Below, in pieces: positions 22,708 to 34,298 of a stretch of 64,000 bases of DNA. Position 1 is the first letter of the stretch. Each line of letters opens with the position of its first letter. Where the stretch lies: contig JAMXSV010000003.1 of NCBI GenBank assembly GCA_027559495.1, positions 3,720,001-3,784,000 on the forward strand, in the 5' to 3' direction. This DNA is from Aurifilum marmelostoma. Its lineage: Eukaryota; Ascomycota; Sordariomycetes; Diaporthales; Cryphonectriaceae. The notes under the pieces are model-generated. The model was not told the DNA's origin, ran no database searches, and worked only from the letters and a program-made list of their open reading frames with translations. The translations under genes were made by a program, and so were the position numbers.

Positions 22708-24963
22708 TCAAAATTCAGAGTCCCGTGGCAGTTCGTTGCGCTCTTGCTGTAGGAACTCGACCTCGCTGAGGGCGTGTTTCGGCCTAGACGCCTCCGACTT
22801 GTTCTCAGGGGGAAGCCTGAGCACCACATGCTTCAGGTATTCCGGCATGGGATTTTTTCCGCTTGTATCCCGAGGCTTTTTCTCGATCGGCAATTCCATA
22901 TAGTGGGCAACTCTGAAGATGGTGGAAAATTGGCTGCTGTACGAGGCTCCCGAGGTTACCACAACAACGGCTCCTGCTGTTATGCTCAAGAGTGATATGC
23001 CAATGGCCACGCCATACACGATCCAGACAGTGTTCGCATTGTAGTGGTAGACTGGTTTCGTGGTCCACTCTGTTACGTTGAAATTCGATGGAGCGTATGG
23101 GGAGGAATAGTTCGGACTATATCAGGTGTGTGCAGTTTTGTCAGCGTTCATGATGTGACAAAATGGATGCAGTGAAGCTGACTTCAGAGCCGGCTCGGCC
23201 ATCAGGCTTATAGTAGCATTTCGGAACATTTCCTCGATCAGACTGGCCATTGTCGATGTATTCGAAGTGATCTGCTTTTGAGCCACGCTATTCCCATTCC
23301 AATCCGCATTGTTGAGTGTGTTGTATTGCGAGTTGAGCAAAGCGGTGACATTGGCTAACTCCTCGGCTTGTGCCAGAGCTGTCAGGGGCACTACGACTCC
23401 AGTGTCAGCATCTTTCTCCCTCTCTTCTCTGCGTCTCTGTCCTCGTTTCTCTTTGGTTCCAAGGCTGAGCAGCCCTGTCCCAAGAATGATAGACGACCTT
23501 ACAACTGATACATACCATGGCGATACTTGCTCAGCAATGTGAATTAAGGTATACTTACTGGTGGTGTCTACCAAAATTTCGATGGAAGAAGGATCAGGCC
23601 CCGCAAGAGAAGTTATGAATCCTCCGATCATAAACGCAAACGCATCAAAAACCGCTTGGTAAGCAAATGTCTCGACATCAAGTTTTTGAGCAGTTAAATT
23701 TAGCGCTGTGTTCCACATACCGCGGGATACAGTTGAATGTTTCTCTAGCAGGCAGGAAACGTCATTCAGTGGGGTTGAGATGCTGATGTTTGTGTCCTGG
23801 GCTCCATTTACAGCTTGGAAGTTGGCTTTGTAAGATACGGTCTGCAGTCTGCATTCAAGCAGGAATGTACGGTTCTGCGAAATAAAGACGTTCTCGGCCG
23901 TGGTATTGCCTTGAGAATAATTGGAATGTGTCCATTGTGGAACGATTATATATAAAGGGATAGGCATGTGGGTTTCGTTGTGTTGCAAGTTCGTTGCACC
24001 TAGGCCATACGTGTTGATCTTGGAGTCATATCTTGAGTCGTCATACGGTCCCATGATCGCCGAGAAATACCGTATACCGTATGGGAGGCTCTGGAGCTGT
24101 TGTACGATCCTTGATCCTGCTCTGCTGCCGAGCTCAAGCCTCTCGCAATGTAACGCGGGCCCAAAAAACTCGACAGCCCATGTTGAATTCAGCGAAGGAG
24201 AGGGCATCGATAATATTGAGCTCGAAAGGACAGAGCTCTGTACAGCTTTTTGGACAGGAGCAAGCGGGCCTAGGTAACCCGTGTAGCCCTCGAGCACCAT
24301 AAAACCCGCAAAGTTCATGCTCGTAAAGTCAACTTGAGGCACGGGTCGGTTTGTCGATGTTTCGAACAGCCAAGTCTCAATTGTCAAGCTTGACGGTGCA
24401 ATGAGTGGCACGAGGGAGAGTAGCCTAGGGCCGCGTGAGCTCAACGATGACAAATCGTCATAAAAGACTGTGCGGTGAGTAGTTTCCGTGCCCCCAAAGA
24501 GAGCACCTACCAGAATGCGAATAGCAACAAAGTTGGCAAGGGCATTTTCCACCACAATCTGGCATCCAGGGCACTCGGCACGCTGTCCCGAGATGCGAAC
24601 AGAGCATCGATACGATCCATTCTGGCGGGATTCCTCTTGATGGCCCTCCAGCTGATTTGTTCATGTGCTATTGCGACAGAGAATGCCAGAAACGCCTTGG
24701 AGAAGAATGCCAGTGTGTTTCCAGTCGCAGCATTGACCTGTTGCTTGGAAAGCCCATCTGGAAAGCCCCAGACATCCCACGATGTGCTGGGCGGTACGTT
24801 GCCATCCAGCCGTGCGAAAAAAACAATGCTGCCCGACAGCGCATGCGAATCCCAGCCCAAAATTGAGAAACATGAATCCGAGTTTCTGCAAGTAGGACTG
24901 CAGGCAGGCGTCCGCTTGATCTGCTAGCATGTTCCTTGCTTCCTGGTTGAATAGAGAAGGCAT
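22708..24963 (-). CDS. multi-TM fungal protein ('formylmethionine deformylase-like'), frameshifted at T7
   Basis: Exons on the minus strand are 24963-24511, 24424-23559, 23378-23183 and 23116-22708, giving ~640 aa once one base is removed from the T7 run (A7 at 24817-24823 on +). Before the run the frame reads FGLGFACAVGQHCFF; after it, ARLDGNVPPSTSWDVWG. It matches a widespread fungal membrane family often labelled formylmethionine deformylase-like, a name with no catalytic support here. An N-terminal TM region is followed by KRNPARMDRIDALFASRDS, then a large N-glycosylated extracellular domain (NETH, NYSQGNTT, NRT, NISIS, NLT). A final TM (YGVAIGISLLSITAGAVVVV) and a short cytosolic tail close the protein. 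Splice phases agree at all three introns. The function is unknown. The start at 24963 (MPSLFNQEARN) is the best-placed ATG; an in-frame ATG at 25038 is possible. Confidence 0.75.
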
Positions 24964-26040
24964 AGTCGGGCCTTTGTTGGGATGGAAAGATATATTTCGT
25001 ACTTTGATAGGGTATGCAATGTTTTCGAAACACAACAAAATAGCATAAGCATAACAAAAGGTTCAATTTGTTTGTGTTTATCCAAAAGACTGTGCTTGAG
25101 ACAGTCAATCTTTCGCTAAAGGAGTGTAGAGCAGAACCATCCCATGATTTTTAAAGAATGCTTTACTAATGTCTCGAAGCTTAAGCTAATCACAAGTTTC
25201 TTGCAATACCTAGGTACTTGTGCAGAAGAGGGCAGGAGCGTAAGATACAGCTTGAATGCAAGTCCTAAAAGAGGGGGGGGGGGTGTCAAAAATGGAAACA
25301 AGGCCCCCGAATTGCAAATCTGAAACAGATTAATAGCAACATAACGAACAGTGATTGTTGACGGGCATGTGGCTTTGGCCCCATGCATTTATTGCCTTCT
25401 GACATAGTGATGGTGGATGGCAGCGACAGCCCCGCAGCAACCCAGCCTTGAGCCCCCACCCAACACGCCTTGCGGGACCCCAGGGTGCCCGTTTGCCAGC
25501 TGGCTAAGCGGTGAACTACCACATATAATGGACCCCCAGCAGTGGATTACACCCATATTGCCGTCCCGTGTACGGCAGAGGCAGTGTGGTGGTCGAAGGC
25601 TGGAGGCCATCGGGACTGGCCTCTCACCCACTGGATATAATCGTATACCACCTCACAACTGATTGTGTAAATCCGCACCCACTCTCCGTCGTCTGTAAAT
25701 CCGAGGCCTTCATGACGCTACGAGCGGTTAAGTACCTCCTTTGAACGATGCTATGGAGCCAACAACTTCAAACTCTAACCTAAATTACAGGCTTCCTGCG
25801 TCTAAAAAAACTCTCTGTAATCCCTGGATAATCTGTTGGTAATCAGTGCTGCCAATCACCATGGACCCGTCGAGACCGGGCGGGCGAGCATTGTAGCATA
25901 TATGACTCGCCTTCGTGATGCTGCACATGTGGATTAAATAAAGCATGAGACCTGAAGAAATACGTATACAGCATCCGTCGATCCTAGAAACAACCGTCTC
26001 TTCGCTCACAATCCCAGAACACCACCATCCCAGTAGACCC
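24964..26040. other. divergent intergenic region, no gene seen
   Basis: This lies between two divergently transcribed genes and should carry both promoters. It holds a G9 run near 25273-25281. An AAATAAA-type AT-rich element lies at about 25934, 110 bases before the monooxygenase start. No coding frame is supported. Confidence 0.5.
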
Positions 26041-27902
26041 ATGCCCATCATGAGCGACGACAGCCATATCATCAAAACCCCCTTCCTAATCGCCGGCGCA
26101 GGCCCCGCAGGCGCCTCGCTGGCCTGCTTCCTGGGCGATCATGGCCTCAAGGGCATCCTGATCGCCGCCGCCCCAGGCACTGCCGAGACCCCGCGCGCTC
26201 ACATCACCAACATGGCCGGGCTCGAGTGCCTGCGGGACATTGACCTGGAGACGGCCTGCCGCACCGCCTCGACCGGCGGCGACAACATGACGCACACGCG
26301 GTGGTGCCACACCATGGCGGGCGAGGAGTTTGCGCGTGTCTATAGCTGGGGCAACGACCCGCAGCGCATGGGCGACTACGACGCCGCCAGCCCCTGTGGC
26401 CACGTCGACCTGCCGCAGACGGAGCTGGAGCCGATCCTGACGACGAGGGCGGCGCACAAGGGCTGGGCCCTGCGCTTCCACACGAGGCTGGTGTCATTTG
26501 TGCGGCCGCGGCCCGACGTCATCATCAGTGAGGTCGAGGACGGCGTCACGGGCCTACGGTACAAGATTCAGTCCAAGTACCTCTTTGGCTGCGACGGGGC
26601 CCGGAGCGAGGTGGTCAGGCAGCTGGGCCTGCCCCTGGTCAAGAAGCCGGGCCAGGGCCTGGCGCTGAACGTCCTGGTCAAGGCCGACATGTCGCATCTG
26701 ATCCCGAACCGCACGGGAAATCTGCACTGGGCCTTCACGCCCGAGAAAGACTACCCGCCGTGGTGCTGGGCGGCTATCATCAGGATGGTCAAGCCGTGGA
26801 AGGAGTGGATGTTCATCTGCTTGCCTGTGCCGGGGGCGGACCTCTCGATCGACCACTTCAGCCCCACCCACGAGGAGTGCGTCCCGCGGCTCAAGGAGCT
26901 CATTGGTGATGACTCGGTGGATGTCGAGATCCTGGACATCAGCAAGTGGTGGATCAACGAGATCGTGGCCGAGTACTACTCTGACGGCAACGTGTAAGTG
27001 CAATTCTCGCTATGCTTGATATGGAACATGTATCTGATGACTTGGACGCACACACACACAGGCATTGTTTTGGAGATGCCACACATCGTCATCCACCATT
27101 CAACGGCCTAGGCTCAAACACCTGCATACAAGACGCCTTCAACCTCGCCTGGAAGATCGCATACGTAGAGGCGGGCAAGGCAGGCCCCAAGCTGCTCGAG
27201 TCGTTCAGCACAGAGCGCCAGCCTGTAGGCAGGGATGTCATCACGCGAGCAAACCAGGGGCTACGGGATCACATGCCCTGGATCCAGACCATCGGCATGA
27301 TGGAGCCCGACAAGGAGGCGCGGAAGAAGATACTTGCGGAGTTTGAGGACCCCGGCTCAGCAGGACGCAAGAGGCGGCAGGACTTCCAGAGGGGCATCGA
27401 GAACACGTCGTCTGAGTTTCACGGGCTGGGTATCGAGATGAACCAGCTGTACGCCTCGGATGCTGTATACCTGGAAGACGAGGGTCCGGCGCCGCCTCTG
27501 CCCGAGGACTCGGTGAAGCAGCTCCTGATCAGCACGTACCCAGGCAAGCGGCTGCCCCATGCATGGCTGAACAAGCGGGTGCCGAAAACAAAGTTCTCGA
27601 CGATTGATCTTGCAGGCCACAGAAGATTCTGCCTGCTCACTGGGCCTGGGGGCGAGACGTGGAAGTCTGCAGCCGAAAAGGTCGGTAAGGCACTTGGCGT
27701 GGAGATCAAGGCCTACTCGATCGGCTGGAAACAGGACTACGAGGATATGTACTTTGACTGGGCTCGGCGTAGGGAAGTCGAGGAGGACGGGTGTGTGCTG
27801 GTGCGCCCCGATCGGTTCGTGGCCTGGCGGTCCAAGGAGATGATACCAGACGCCGAAGCCAAACTCGACAAGGTTATGCGCAAGGTTTTGTTGCTGGCAT
27901 GA
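26041..27902 (+). CDS. FAD-dependent monooxygenase (phenol hydroxylase/TfdB type)
   Basis: Two exons, 26041-26993 and 27062-27902 (donor GTAAGT, acceptor ACACAG, phase 2), giving 597 aa, usual for this group. The Rossmann dinucleotide motif GAGPAG is at residues 19-24. The DG motif CDGARSEVV starts at ~184, and the GD motif GDATHRHPPFNGLGSNT at ~322 is followed by CIQDAFNLAWKIA. The C-terminal part (LAGHRRFCLLTGPGGETW) is the thioredoxin-like domain of aromatic hydroxylases. The enzyme should hydroxylate a phenolic substrate using FAD, NAD(P)H and O2; 2,4-dichlorophenol 6-monooxygenase-like is the nearest described type. No targeting signal is seen. ATGs at 26041 and 26050 are both possible. 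The neighbours are a mitochondrial DUF1992 protein and a dehydrogenase on the other strand; no cluster is evident. Confidence 0.9.
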
Positions 27903-28003
27903 GCCATTATATATGAGACAGCAGGAGCATTTCACGTCAGAGGTCAAGGTCAAGGAATCGGATGTACAGAATGGTAGATTTGAGTAGAGTAGAGCAGAGT
28001 TAT

Positions 28004-29635
28004 TCATTGCCATAGATCTCTCCACATCTCCTTGAAACCATAATGAGGCGTCTTTGAGTCATATACCTTCGCAGACCGACTCTCCCTGGCGAACCGATCC
28101 AGCAGACTGCCAGCCTGATGCCCACCCTGGTTGAGTAGTGACTTTTCCGGCCGTCGTGCACGCTCTTTGATCTCACTGGCAAGCTGCGGCGCGACATCGG
28201 CAAAGCATGCCTTGAGCTCTCGGTCGAGGTTGAAGTAGGGCTTCTTGGCCAGCTCCGGAGCCATGAGGTTATACGCCCGCGTCAGCTTGTTGAGGTTGTT
28301 GATGGCCAGCTCCATGTATGATCTCTCTGTAGCTTCCCACGTGGGATCCCTGAAAGGACGCCACAAGGTCACTTGGGGCTCGGCAGATTCTGCTAAACCA
28401 TCTCCCACGCCGACAGCACCATCCGAGGATTCGGGAGGCTCTGGCAGAGCTTCTTGCCTCATCGCAACCATGACCACGTCGTCTGTAGAGTTTGTCGGCA
28501 CTGTCACCTGGTCCGAGTTTCTTCGGCGGGGATTGTGTACCTCTTCTGCCCGAGCGTACTCTTGTGCCCTCCTCATCTGCTCTTCCAGGGTGCCGCCGTG
28601 GCTGGCGATCATCCTTGCGGCGTGCCGCTTCCAGTCGTTTCGCAGCCGTGCCCTAAAGACGTTGGCAGCTTTCACCACTTCCTGCTGCTTCTCTATCCAT
28701 GGCGGCACGATGTCTTGCTTCTTGATCATCTTGTTCATTATGTATTCGGTAGTGTCGATGAATGGATTATCCGATCGCGCGTCACGCTCGACGCCCTTGC
28801 CGCGTGGAATGTTCTTAAACTGCCCTCTCGCGATGGCGTCCTCAATCCTCTCGTTGGCCAGGGCCGCAAGCCCCGATATGGTGTTGGGCAGAGCCCGCGC
28901 GGCAGGCGTGAACCGGTCTCTGAGCTCTTTCTTCATAGCCTCGCGCTCCTCATCGCTCAGGCCGCGCTCTTTCTCCTTCATGCCCATACCAGTATATACA
29001 CTCGCCGCCTCTTTCGCGTTCGCGGCCTTGCGCCCAGCGCTGACAGAAGGCTGTTTCTTCAATCGCATGTCCACCGGTATGCTCGACAGCGAGGGTGTCC
29101 TCGGCTTGCCTCGCAGCCCAGGCGCCAGGGGCTTGCGTGCGTCGTCCAGCATCCGCAGGACCGCGTCCGACTGGGTCTCCTGGCCCGTCCATGGCCGAGC
29201 AGAGGCCAGGTCTCTTGTTCCCTGCCCTGCGGATTCAGGCACGTTGCCGATGAGGCCGGCCTCTCGCAGTATTTCTTCGTGTTCGTCTTGGAACTTGGCA
29301 TCGGCGATTTTGTTGAGCAGGCGGTTCTTTAGCTCCTCGTTGAAGCCTGCGTCCTCGACTGCTCGTCGTCCTGCCCTACCGCCTGTGAAGAGGGCTTCTT
29401 CCGTAGCCTCCTCAAGACGGCGAGCCATCGGCCCGGGCTCTGGAGTGGTGGAGGCGGTGCTCGCGTTCTCGGCAACATCGTCACGCTTCTCGTTGGAGCT
29501 AGGGGAGTCTGGAGTCGCTGGGCTGTGGTTCTCTGAGTAGGACCGCGTTGCGTGAAGGCGGACGGACGACAATCGAGGAGTTTGGCTTCGGAGGGTTCTC
29601 AAGTAGCGCTCAGTAGCACGGGGCGAGAGCGCCAT
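28004..29635 (-). CDS. DNAJC28-conserved-domain (DUF1992) mitochondrial protein
   Basis: Single-exon gene of 543 aa from the ATG at 29635. The N-terminus (MALSPRATERYLRTLRSQTPRLSSVRLHATRSY) is Arg/Ser/Leu-rich without acids, a typical mitochondrial presequence. A charged, low-complexity region follows. The DNAJC28 conserved domain (formerly DUF1992) is at ~285-355: NPFIDTTEYIMNKMIKKQ, then VPPWIEKQQEV, then FRARLRNDWKRHAARM. The C-terminal block with ELAINNLNKLTRAYNLMAP (~430-480) and YGFKEMWRDLW ends the protein as in fungal homologues. The J-domain itself is absent, as in fungal members. A role in mitochondrial biogenesis is suggested for the family, but its biochemical function is not settled. 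The long open frame on the opposite strand is a shadow of the strong codon bias. Confidence 0.85.
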   Translation of the reverse strand: MALSPRATERYLRTLRSQTPRLSSVRLHATRSYSENHSPATPDSPSSNEKRDDVAENASTASTTPEPGPMARRLEEATEEALFTGGRAGRRAVEDAGFNEELKNRLLNKIADAKFQDEHEEILREAGLIGNVPESAGQGTRDLASARPWTGQETQSDAVLRMLDDARKPLAPGLRGKPRTPSLSSIPVDMRLKKQPSVSAGRKAANAKEAASVYTGMGMKEKERGLSDEEREAMKKELRDRFTPAARALPNTISGLAALANERIEDAIARGQFKNIPRGKGVERDARSDNPFIDTTEYIMNKMIKKQDIVPPWIEKQQEVVKAANVFRARLRNDWKRHAARMIASHGGTLEEQMRRAQEYARAEEVHNPRRRNSDQVTVPTNSTDDVVMVAMRQEALPEPPESSDGAVGVGDGLAESAEPQVTLWRPFRDPTWEATERSYMELAINNLNKLTRAYNLMAPELAKKPYFNLDRELKACFADVAPQLASEIKERARRPEKSLLNQGGHQAGSLLDRFARESRSAKVYDSKTPHYGFKEMWRDLWQ

Positions 29636-30134
29636 GATGGTTCGAGGAGTGGAAATACCTTGGGCATGATCGGAAAGGAAGCTTCTCTGGAAGCACCTCA
29701 CAAGCAAAAAGAATAAGAATTGGGATGTTCTGAGATGTCAATGACGACCTTCCGATCGGGTTGCCACTTGCGACTTCGCTGACCGGCGATAAGATAAGGG
29801 AGCTGTAGCTCCGGTGTTACAGTGGTGAGAACCCCCCGAACTCCCCCCTCGACCATGTGTTAGAAGCGAATCCGTCTTGAATGATATCTGTTCATCTTCT
29901 GATCATTGCTGCCACAAGTTTCTTCATCATCAATGCAATTTATTTTCCCGAGTCCAACCAGGCTTTTGCCCTTTCGGAAGTGTCAGTATTGTCAGTCCTT
30001 GAGAGTTACATATATGCTATATTATGGCAGGTGTCTTCTCCCAAGATGGGTTAGAGGACAAAGCCATGGTAGTATCATTGTACATGTCTACATGTCGGGT
30101 ACCCAAGGACTATATAACACTTTGAACCTGTTGG
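29636..30134. other. intergenic
   Basis: This is the promoter region of the DUF1992 gene (left) and the 3' flank of the dehydrogenase (right), both on the minus strand. No other feature is seen. Confidence 0.5.
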
Positions 30135-31411
30135 CTAGTTATACTCAAATTTCTGTCCGACCAGTTCCTCGGTCAGCTTCCACAGCCTTTGGGCTTCAAT
30201 CGTACTAGTAACCCATGGTTTGACCGTCTCGGTCCACGGGTCTGCGATGTGCGAGTTCTGCAGGTAAGCCCCGTTGTGGTCTGTCGTCGAGGCCAAGTCA
30301 GCCACGGTGAACAGGTCCTGAGGGGAAAAAAGGTAGATGACGAGAAACACTTACCTGCCAAAGTTGGCTCAAACGCTGCGTAGACGTGGGTTGCTGCACC
30401 CTCCTCCTCCGTCTTGCGTTCGAACGACTTCCAGGCCTCCTCGTTTCCCATGATTATATCCGCAGCCCCTGTCATCCCACCTATGTTAGCCTAAGGCGAC
30501 CCCATCCATGGGAAACAACGAGCTCATATCTTCACGACAAATACTCACTCAAGCTGAGCGGTTCTTGGGCTGAGGTAAAGTCCAAGTGGTGGCCCAGATT
30601 GGACGGAACTACGCCGGGATTCAGACTAAATGCCAATAGGCCGTGCTTTGTTCCCAATTTCTCTGCAAGGCCTACTGCGAACAGAATATTGGCAGTCTTG
30701 GACTGTCCGTAGGCCCGCCATTTCTCGTATGTCTCGCCATTCTGGTCCAAATCCCAGTATTAGTATCCTCGACTTTTTTTTAATAAAAAAAAATTACCTT
30801 TATTACAAAGAAAAAAAACAAGAAAAAAAGGGAAACAATGATGCATAAACGCGCTAGCTTGGTCGACATACGCGGAAATTGTAATCCCCCCACCGAATAG
30901 GAGAGAAGCGATGTCCGTCGCTGCCAACACTAACAACCCGCTTCGTCCGGGAAGCAAGAATCTTGTCCATGATGAGGTTGGTAAAGAGGAAATGCCCCAG
31001 ATGGTTCGTCGCAAAGGTCGTCTCGAACCCGTCCACCGAGAGCGCATACGGCACGGCCATGATGCCGGCATTGTTGACCAGGATGTCGATCTCGGGAACG
31101 TCGTCCCACCCGTTGACGGTCGCGGCGGATTCTCTCACGGCCTTGAAGGAGCCCAGGTCGAGCTGTAGGACGCGGACCTGGACCTCGGGGTGGGCCTTTG
31201 TGACGGCATCGGCCGTCTCCTGCGTCTTTGCGACGCTGCGGCCGGCGAGAATCAGCAGGCGCGGGTGTGCCTTGGCGATGGTCTCGACAAAGTTGGCCCC
31301 GATGCTGTGCGGGGACACGCCGGTCGTGAGGATGACCTTGTCCTTGATGTGGGAGGCCAGGTCACCGACCAGGCCTTCAGCGGTGGCGTGTTTGTCGTAG
31401 GAGCGGACCAT
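30135..31411 (-). CDS. short-chain dehydrogenase/reductase (SDR)
   Basis: Four exons: 31411-30872, 30741-30549, 30468-30355 and 30280-30135, 330 aa. The nucleotide-binding motif is TGVSPHSIG at ~30-38, then the structural motif NNAG at 113-116. The catalytic SVGS serine region is at ~161-164 and the active-site pair is YGQSK (191-195). It belongs to the retinol dehydrogenase/WW-domain-oxidoreductase-like branch common in fungi. It oxidises or reduces an alcohol/carbonyl with NAD(P); the substrate is unknown. The C-terminus (HNGAYLQNSHIADPW ... KLTEELVGQKF) matches the usual ending of this branch. Splice phases agree. The last acceptor is GACAG at 30281; a nearer-consensus CTCAG upstream would break frame. 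The AT-rich first intron contains long A/T runs. Confidence 0.9.
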
Positions 31412-31520
31412 GATGGGCGTCGATTGAGTGAGGAAGTTTAGAGGGCTTTGTTGTGTGTTTGAATAGAAAAATACGTTTGAATGTAATTACTCTTCCGATG
31501 AGCTGGATGGCGTGCTCGGT

Positions 31521-31530
31521 CTTTATATAA
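31521..31530 (-). promoter_or_regulatory. TATA-like box of the SDR gene
   Basis: The minus strand reads TTATATAAAG here, about 110 bases upstream of the SDR start codon at 31411, which is normal spacing for a fungal TATA element plus leader. It is inferred from sequence only. Confidence 0.4.
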
Positions 31531-31650
31531 GGTTATCTCTATCGCGGAAGAGGCAGTGGAAAGCCAATCTTTGTGCTTAAAGCCGACCCGCTCTGCTCAT
31601 CTGTAATTCCGCAATTTGTGCGTGTAGAATCGCATTTAAGCAGATATTAC

Positions 31651-31707
31651 TATCATCATCATCATCGTCATCATCGCCATCATCATCGCCATCATCATCG
31701 CCATCAT
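31651..31707 (+). repeat. (CAT)n / 12-nt CATCATCATCGC minisatellite
   Basis: Imperfect trinucleotide array. Its right part is a 12-nt unit, CATCATCATCGC, repeated about 3.5 times. It lies in the intergenic region and is not part of a recognised gene. Confidence 0.8.
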
Positions 31708-34298
31708 GCTGACGCCAGCAATACCCGTTTCTTCTTGCCGCCAACACCTATTTTTTCGGAGATGTTCACAAATATTGATCAAAGACCTGCGACAAATTGT
31801 TCATTGCTTACAAGAACGACATACTCTTGCTGTCCTCTTGATGCCCGTAATTCCAGGTCTAAAATCCGAATTGTTGTTCTCTGCTCCTGATTATACTTTG
31901 GACAAGACTTTAGGTTGCACACTTGACTCGAGGAGTTTTTCTCGGATTAATTATTCCGGCCTCATGGGCGATAGTGGAGGAACAATCGCATCACCCGTCA
32001 AAGGACCGTCTCCCCAGGCCACTCGGGTCGCACCAGGCATAGGAGTTCTTGTCTACACTCTTCCCGGTCATTGTTTTCCTGCAATGGCACATGCCAAAGC
32101 AAATGAGACGAGGGTCCGTCCTCGGATGTGCCCGGTAGTGAAGGGCTCGGCCGAACTTTTTCCTTTGTAAAACTGCCGGGCACCGGGCTAAGGGTCCGTC
32201 CCGTAATCCGCTGAGGGGCGGATTTGAGAGTCCCTGGCGTTTCTTCGTTCCTCCGACGTTGATATTGGACAATGCCTCCGACAACAACAACATCAGAACA
32301 GGAGCACTACACAGTAATTACGTGATCTTGACCCATCGAAGTATGATGGCGGGGTTGCCAGACCCTGTCTGTAGGGCTGGCGGGAATAACCACACCATAT
32401 CGTTATGAAGAGCACCATATCTGGGTAATTGTTCGAAGTGGTCGGCGGTAGAACGAAAATGTCGCACTGTCGTCACGAAGAGTGGTGTGTGCATGGAGGA
32501 TCTGCATGCTACGCTGTGGTAGTTGGTTTGGGCAGCCAGGCGTGCCAGGGTCCCATTGAAGCTTGTCGGCCACTACGGCATCACTACCACGGGAATCGTC
32601 ACGGTACGCAGTGCATAGTGCAATTCAGTACTATGTATGCAGTAAGCTGTGGGTCCGGTTGGGCAGCAAAAGCCAGTAGTCTGTAAATCAACTCCGTAGG
32701 TATTTATTAGATGCACCCGAGAAGCACCCAAAGCAGAAATTGGTCTGAGGGTGACGGAAGCGACCCGGACCTAAACTGTTGATCAGCGGCAAAAGAGAAG
32801 CTTGCACGCCTCGTTATTGAGAATTCCCCCCAATTGAGCCCCTCGCCCCTCGTGAATGCCCCCCGCTCCCCGGCCCCCCGAAGTGATAGTGATTATGTGG
32901 CTGGAGCGAGCGGGCTGCGCTGTGACCCAACTAAAGCACATCACATCACAGTTGCACAGGGACGGGAAGTCAGGACTGGGGCGCCATCCCGCGCTCATTC
33001 GCCCCTTCCCCCCGGCCCTCCGAGTTCCCAACTCCCAAGCGTCTCGGCTTGAAGAGAATAAATTTTGATATAGCGTCGGTCCAAACGAAGATCTAACTTT
33101 TTTCTTCTGTTTTCCTTCCCTCGAGTCGCAGCCTATGAAAGGAGTGCATTCGTTACTCGACCGGAAGGAGCAAAGGAAAAAGTAAGAAGCGAAGAGACAA
33201 TATTTGACATGGATTTTTCAATGCGGAGGTTGGGGAAACAGATAGCACTGGCTGGCTGCTGCAGCAGGGGTATACAGTTCCCAATCAGCAAGCTAGGACC
33301 CCTCCTCCATGCTGCCAGTATCCATGCTAGCACCCTATCCCCCCTGCATAGACCCCCTGCAGCAATGCACCTGCAGTTTCCCTGCAAAGTGCCTGCAGCC
33401 CGCAGGAGTAAGGTTTAATATGCACAGCACCATATTATTCATTTTCGTCTATGTCCGGTCGCTTTCTCACTTGGTAGTAAGAAGCACATACCTTTTTTTT
33501 TTTCCCCCTTCCTTCTTGCACAACTTGATCTTGGGGTGTAGTATCTTGAAGTCCAAGCTTTCAACTCAATCTCCTCTTATGCAGAAGGTCGCATTCCAGC
33601 CTCTCTATCATTGACGCTGTCATCCCTGCAATTAGTTGGGCCTGTCTCTCCATCCTGTCGTCACCTGCCAGAGCTGTGGTCCAGCCAGGAGCCAGCAGCA
33701 GAGACATACCAGCAGCTTGCCTTGGGGCCCTGAGACATCATATATCATCCCAAGACAATTTTGGAGCGCACGGGGCCAGTCTGGCTTTGCATCTTAAGGG
33801 CTGGGACTCCAAGGTCATGGTGCTTATGTCCCCTGTGTGGGCGCTGAAACCCCCCAATCCAGGTCGCCTGTGCAGACCGGCACTGGATGACCACAGGTGG
33901 ACTCACCAGATCTTGAGCGTCTGTATGCCCAGCTGGAGGAAGTGTGACTGTTGTTGTGGGATCTTGGACAGCTCAATGACAGTCAATGTTGAGGTTGAGA
34001 CATACAACCAGCTGTGCCCAACACCAAGAGGACCAATAGTGGGAAACCATCACATATACACAGGCATCACCCTGTCTCCATCCTCGATCTGTCTCAACCA
34101 CACAACTGCCAACAGAGACATCTACGGGACAGCTCTCTCTCTCTGGTACATCTGATCTATGCCTTTTTGGCATCAGATACCTGACTTATGACAGTACCCT
34201 ATACACAGGATCTCACACCGCACACTGTCCTAGGTCAGGCTCCACTGACCTGGTCGGCTCCCGTCTGTCGGCTCACCACTGATCCATCTGCCGCCGCC

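Larger units (their letters stand above)
31412..34298. other. intergenic (2.9 kb), divergent promoters
   Basis: This lies between the SDR (minus) and the Cnn-motif protein (plus). It contains the TATA-like box at 31521, a CAT/CGC minisatellite at 31651-31707 and a cluster of CCTGCA hexamers at 33343-33397. No supported gene; frames up to 159 codons (33676-34155) lack coding character. Confidence 0.5.

Noticed and set aside
28245..29540. 431-codon open frame on the plus strand opposite the DUF1992 gene
   Set aside because: It is antisense to a well-supported conserved protein, Ser/Arg/Leu-rich, with no domain; a shadow of codon bias.
33676..34155. 159-codon frame upstream of the Cnn-motif gene
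   Set aside because: No recognisable motif or compositional bias of a protein; probably promoter/leader DNA.
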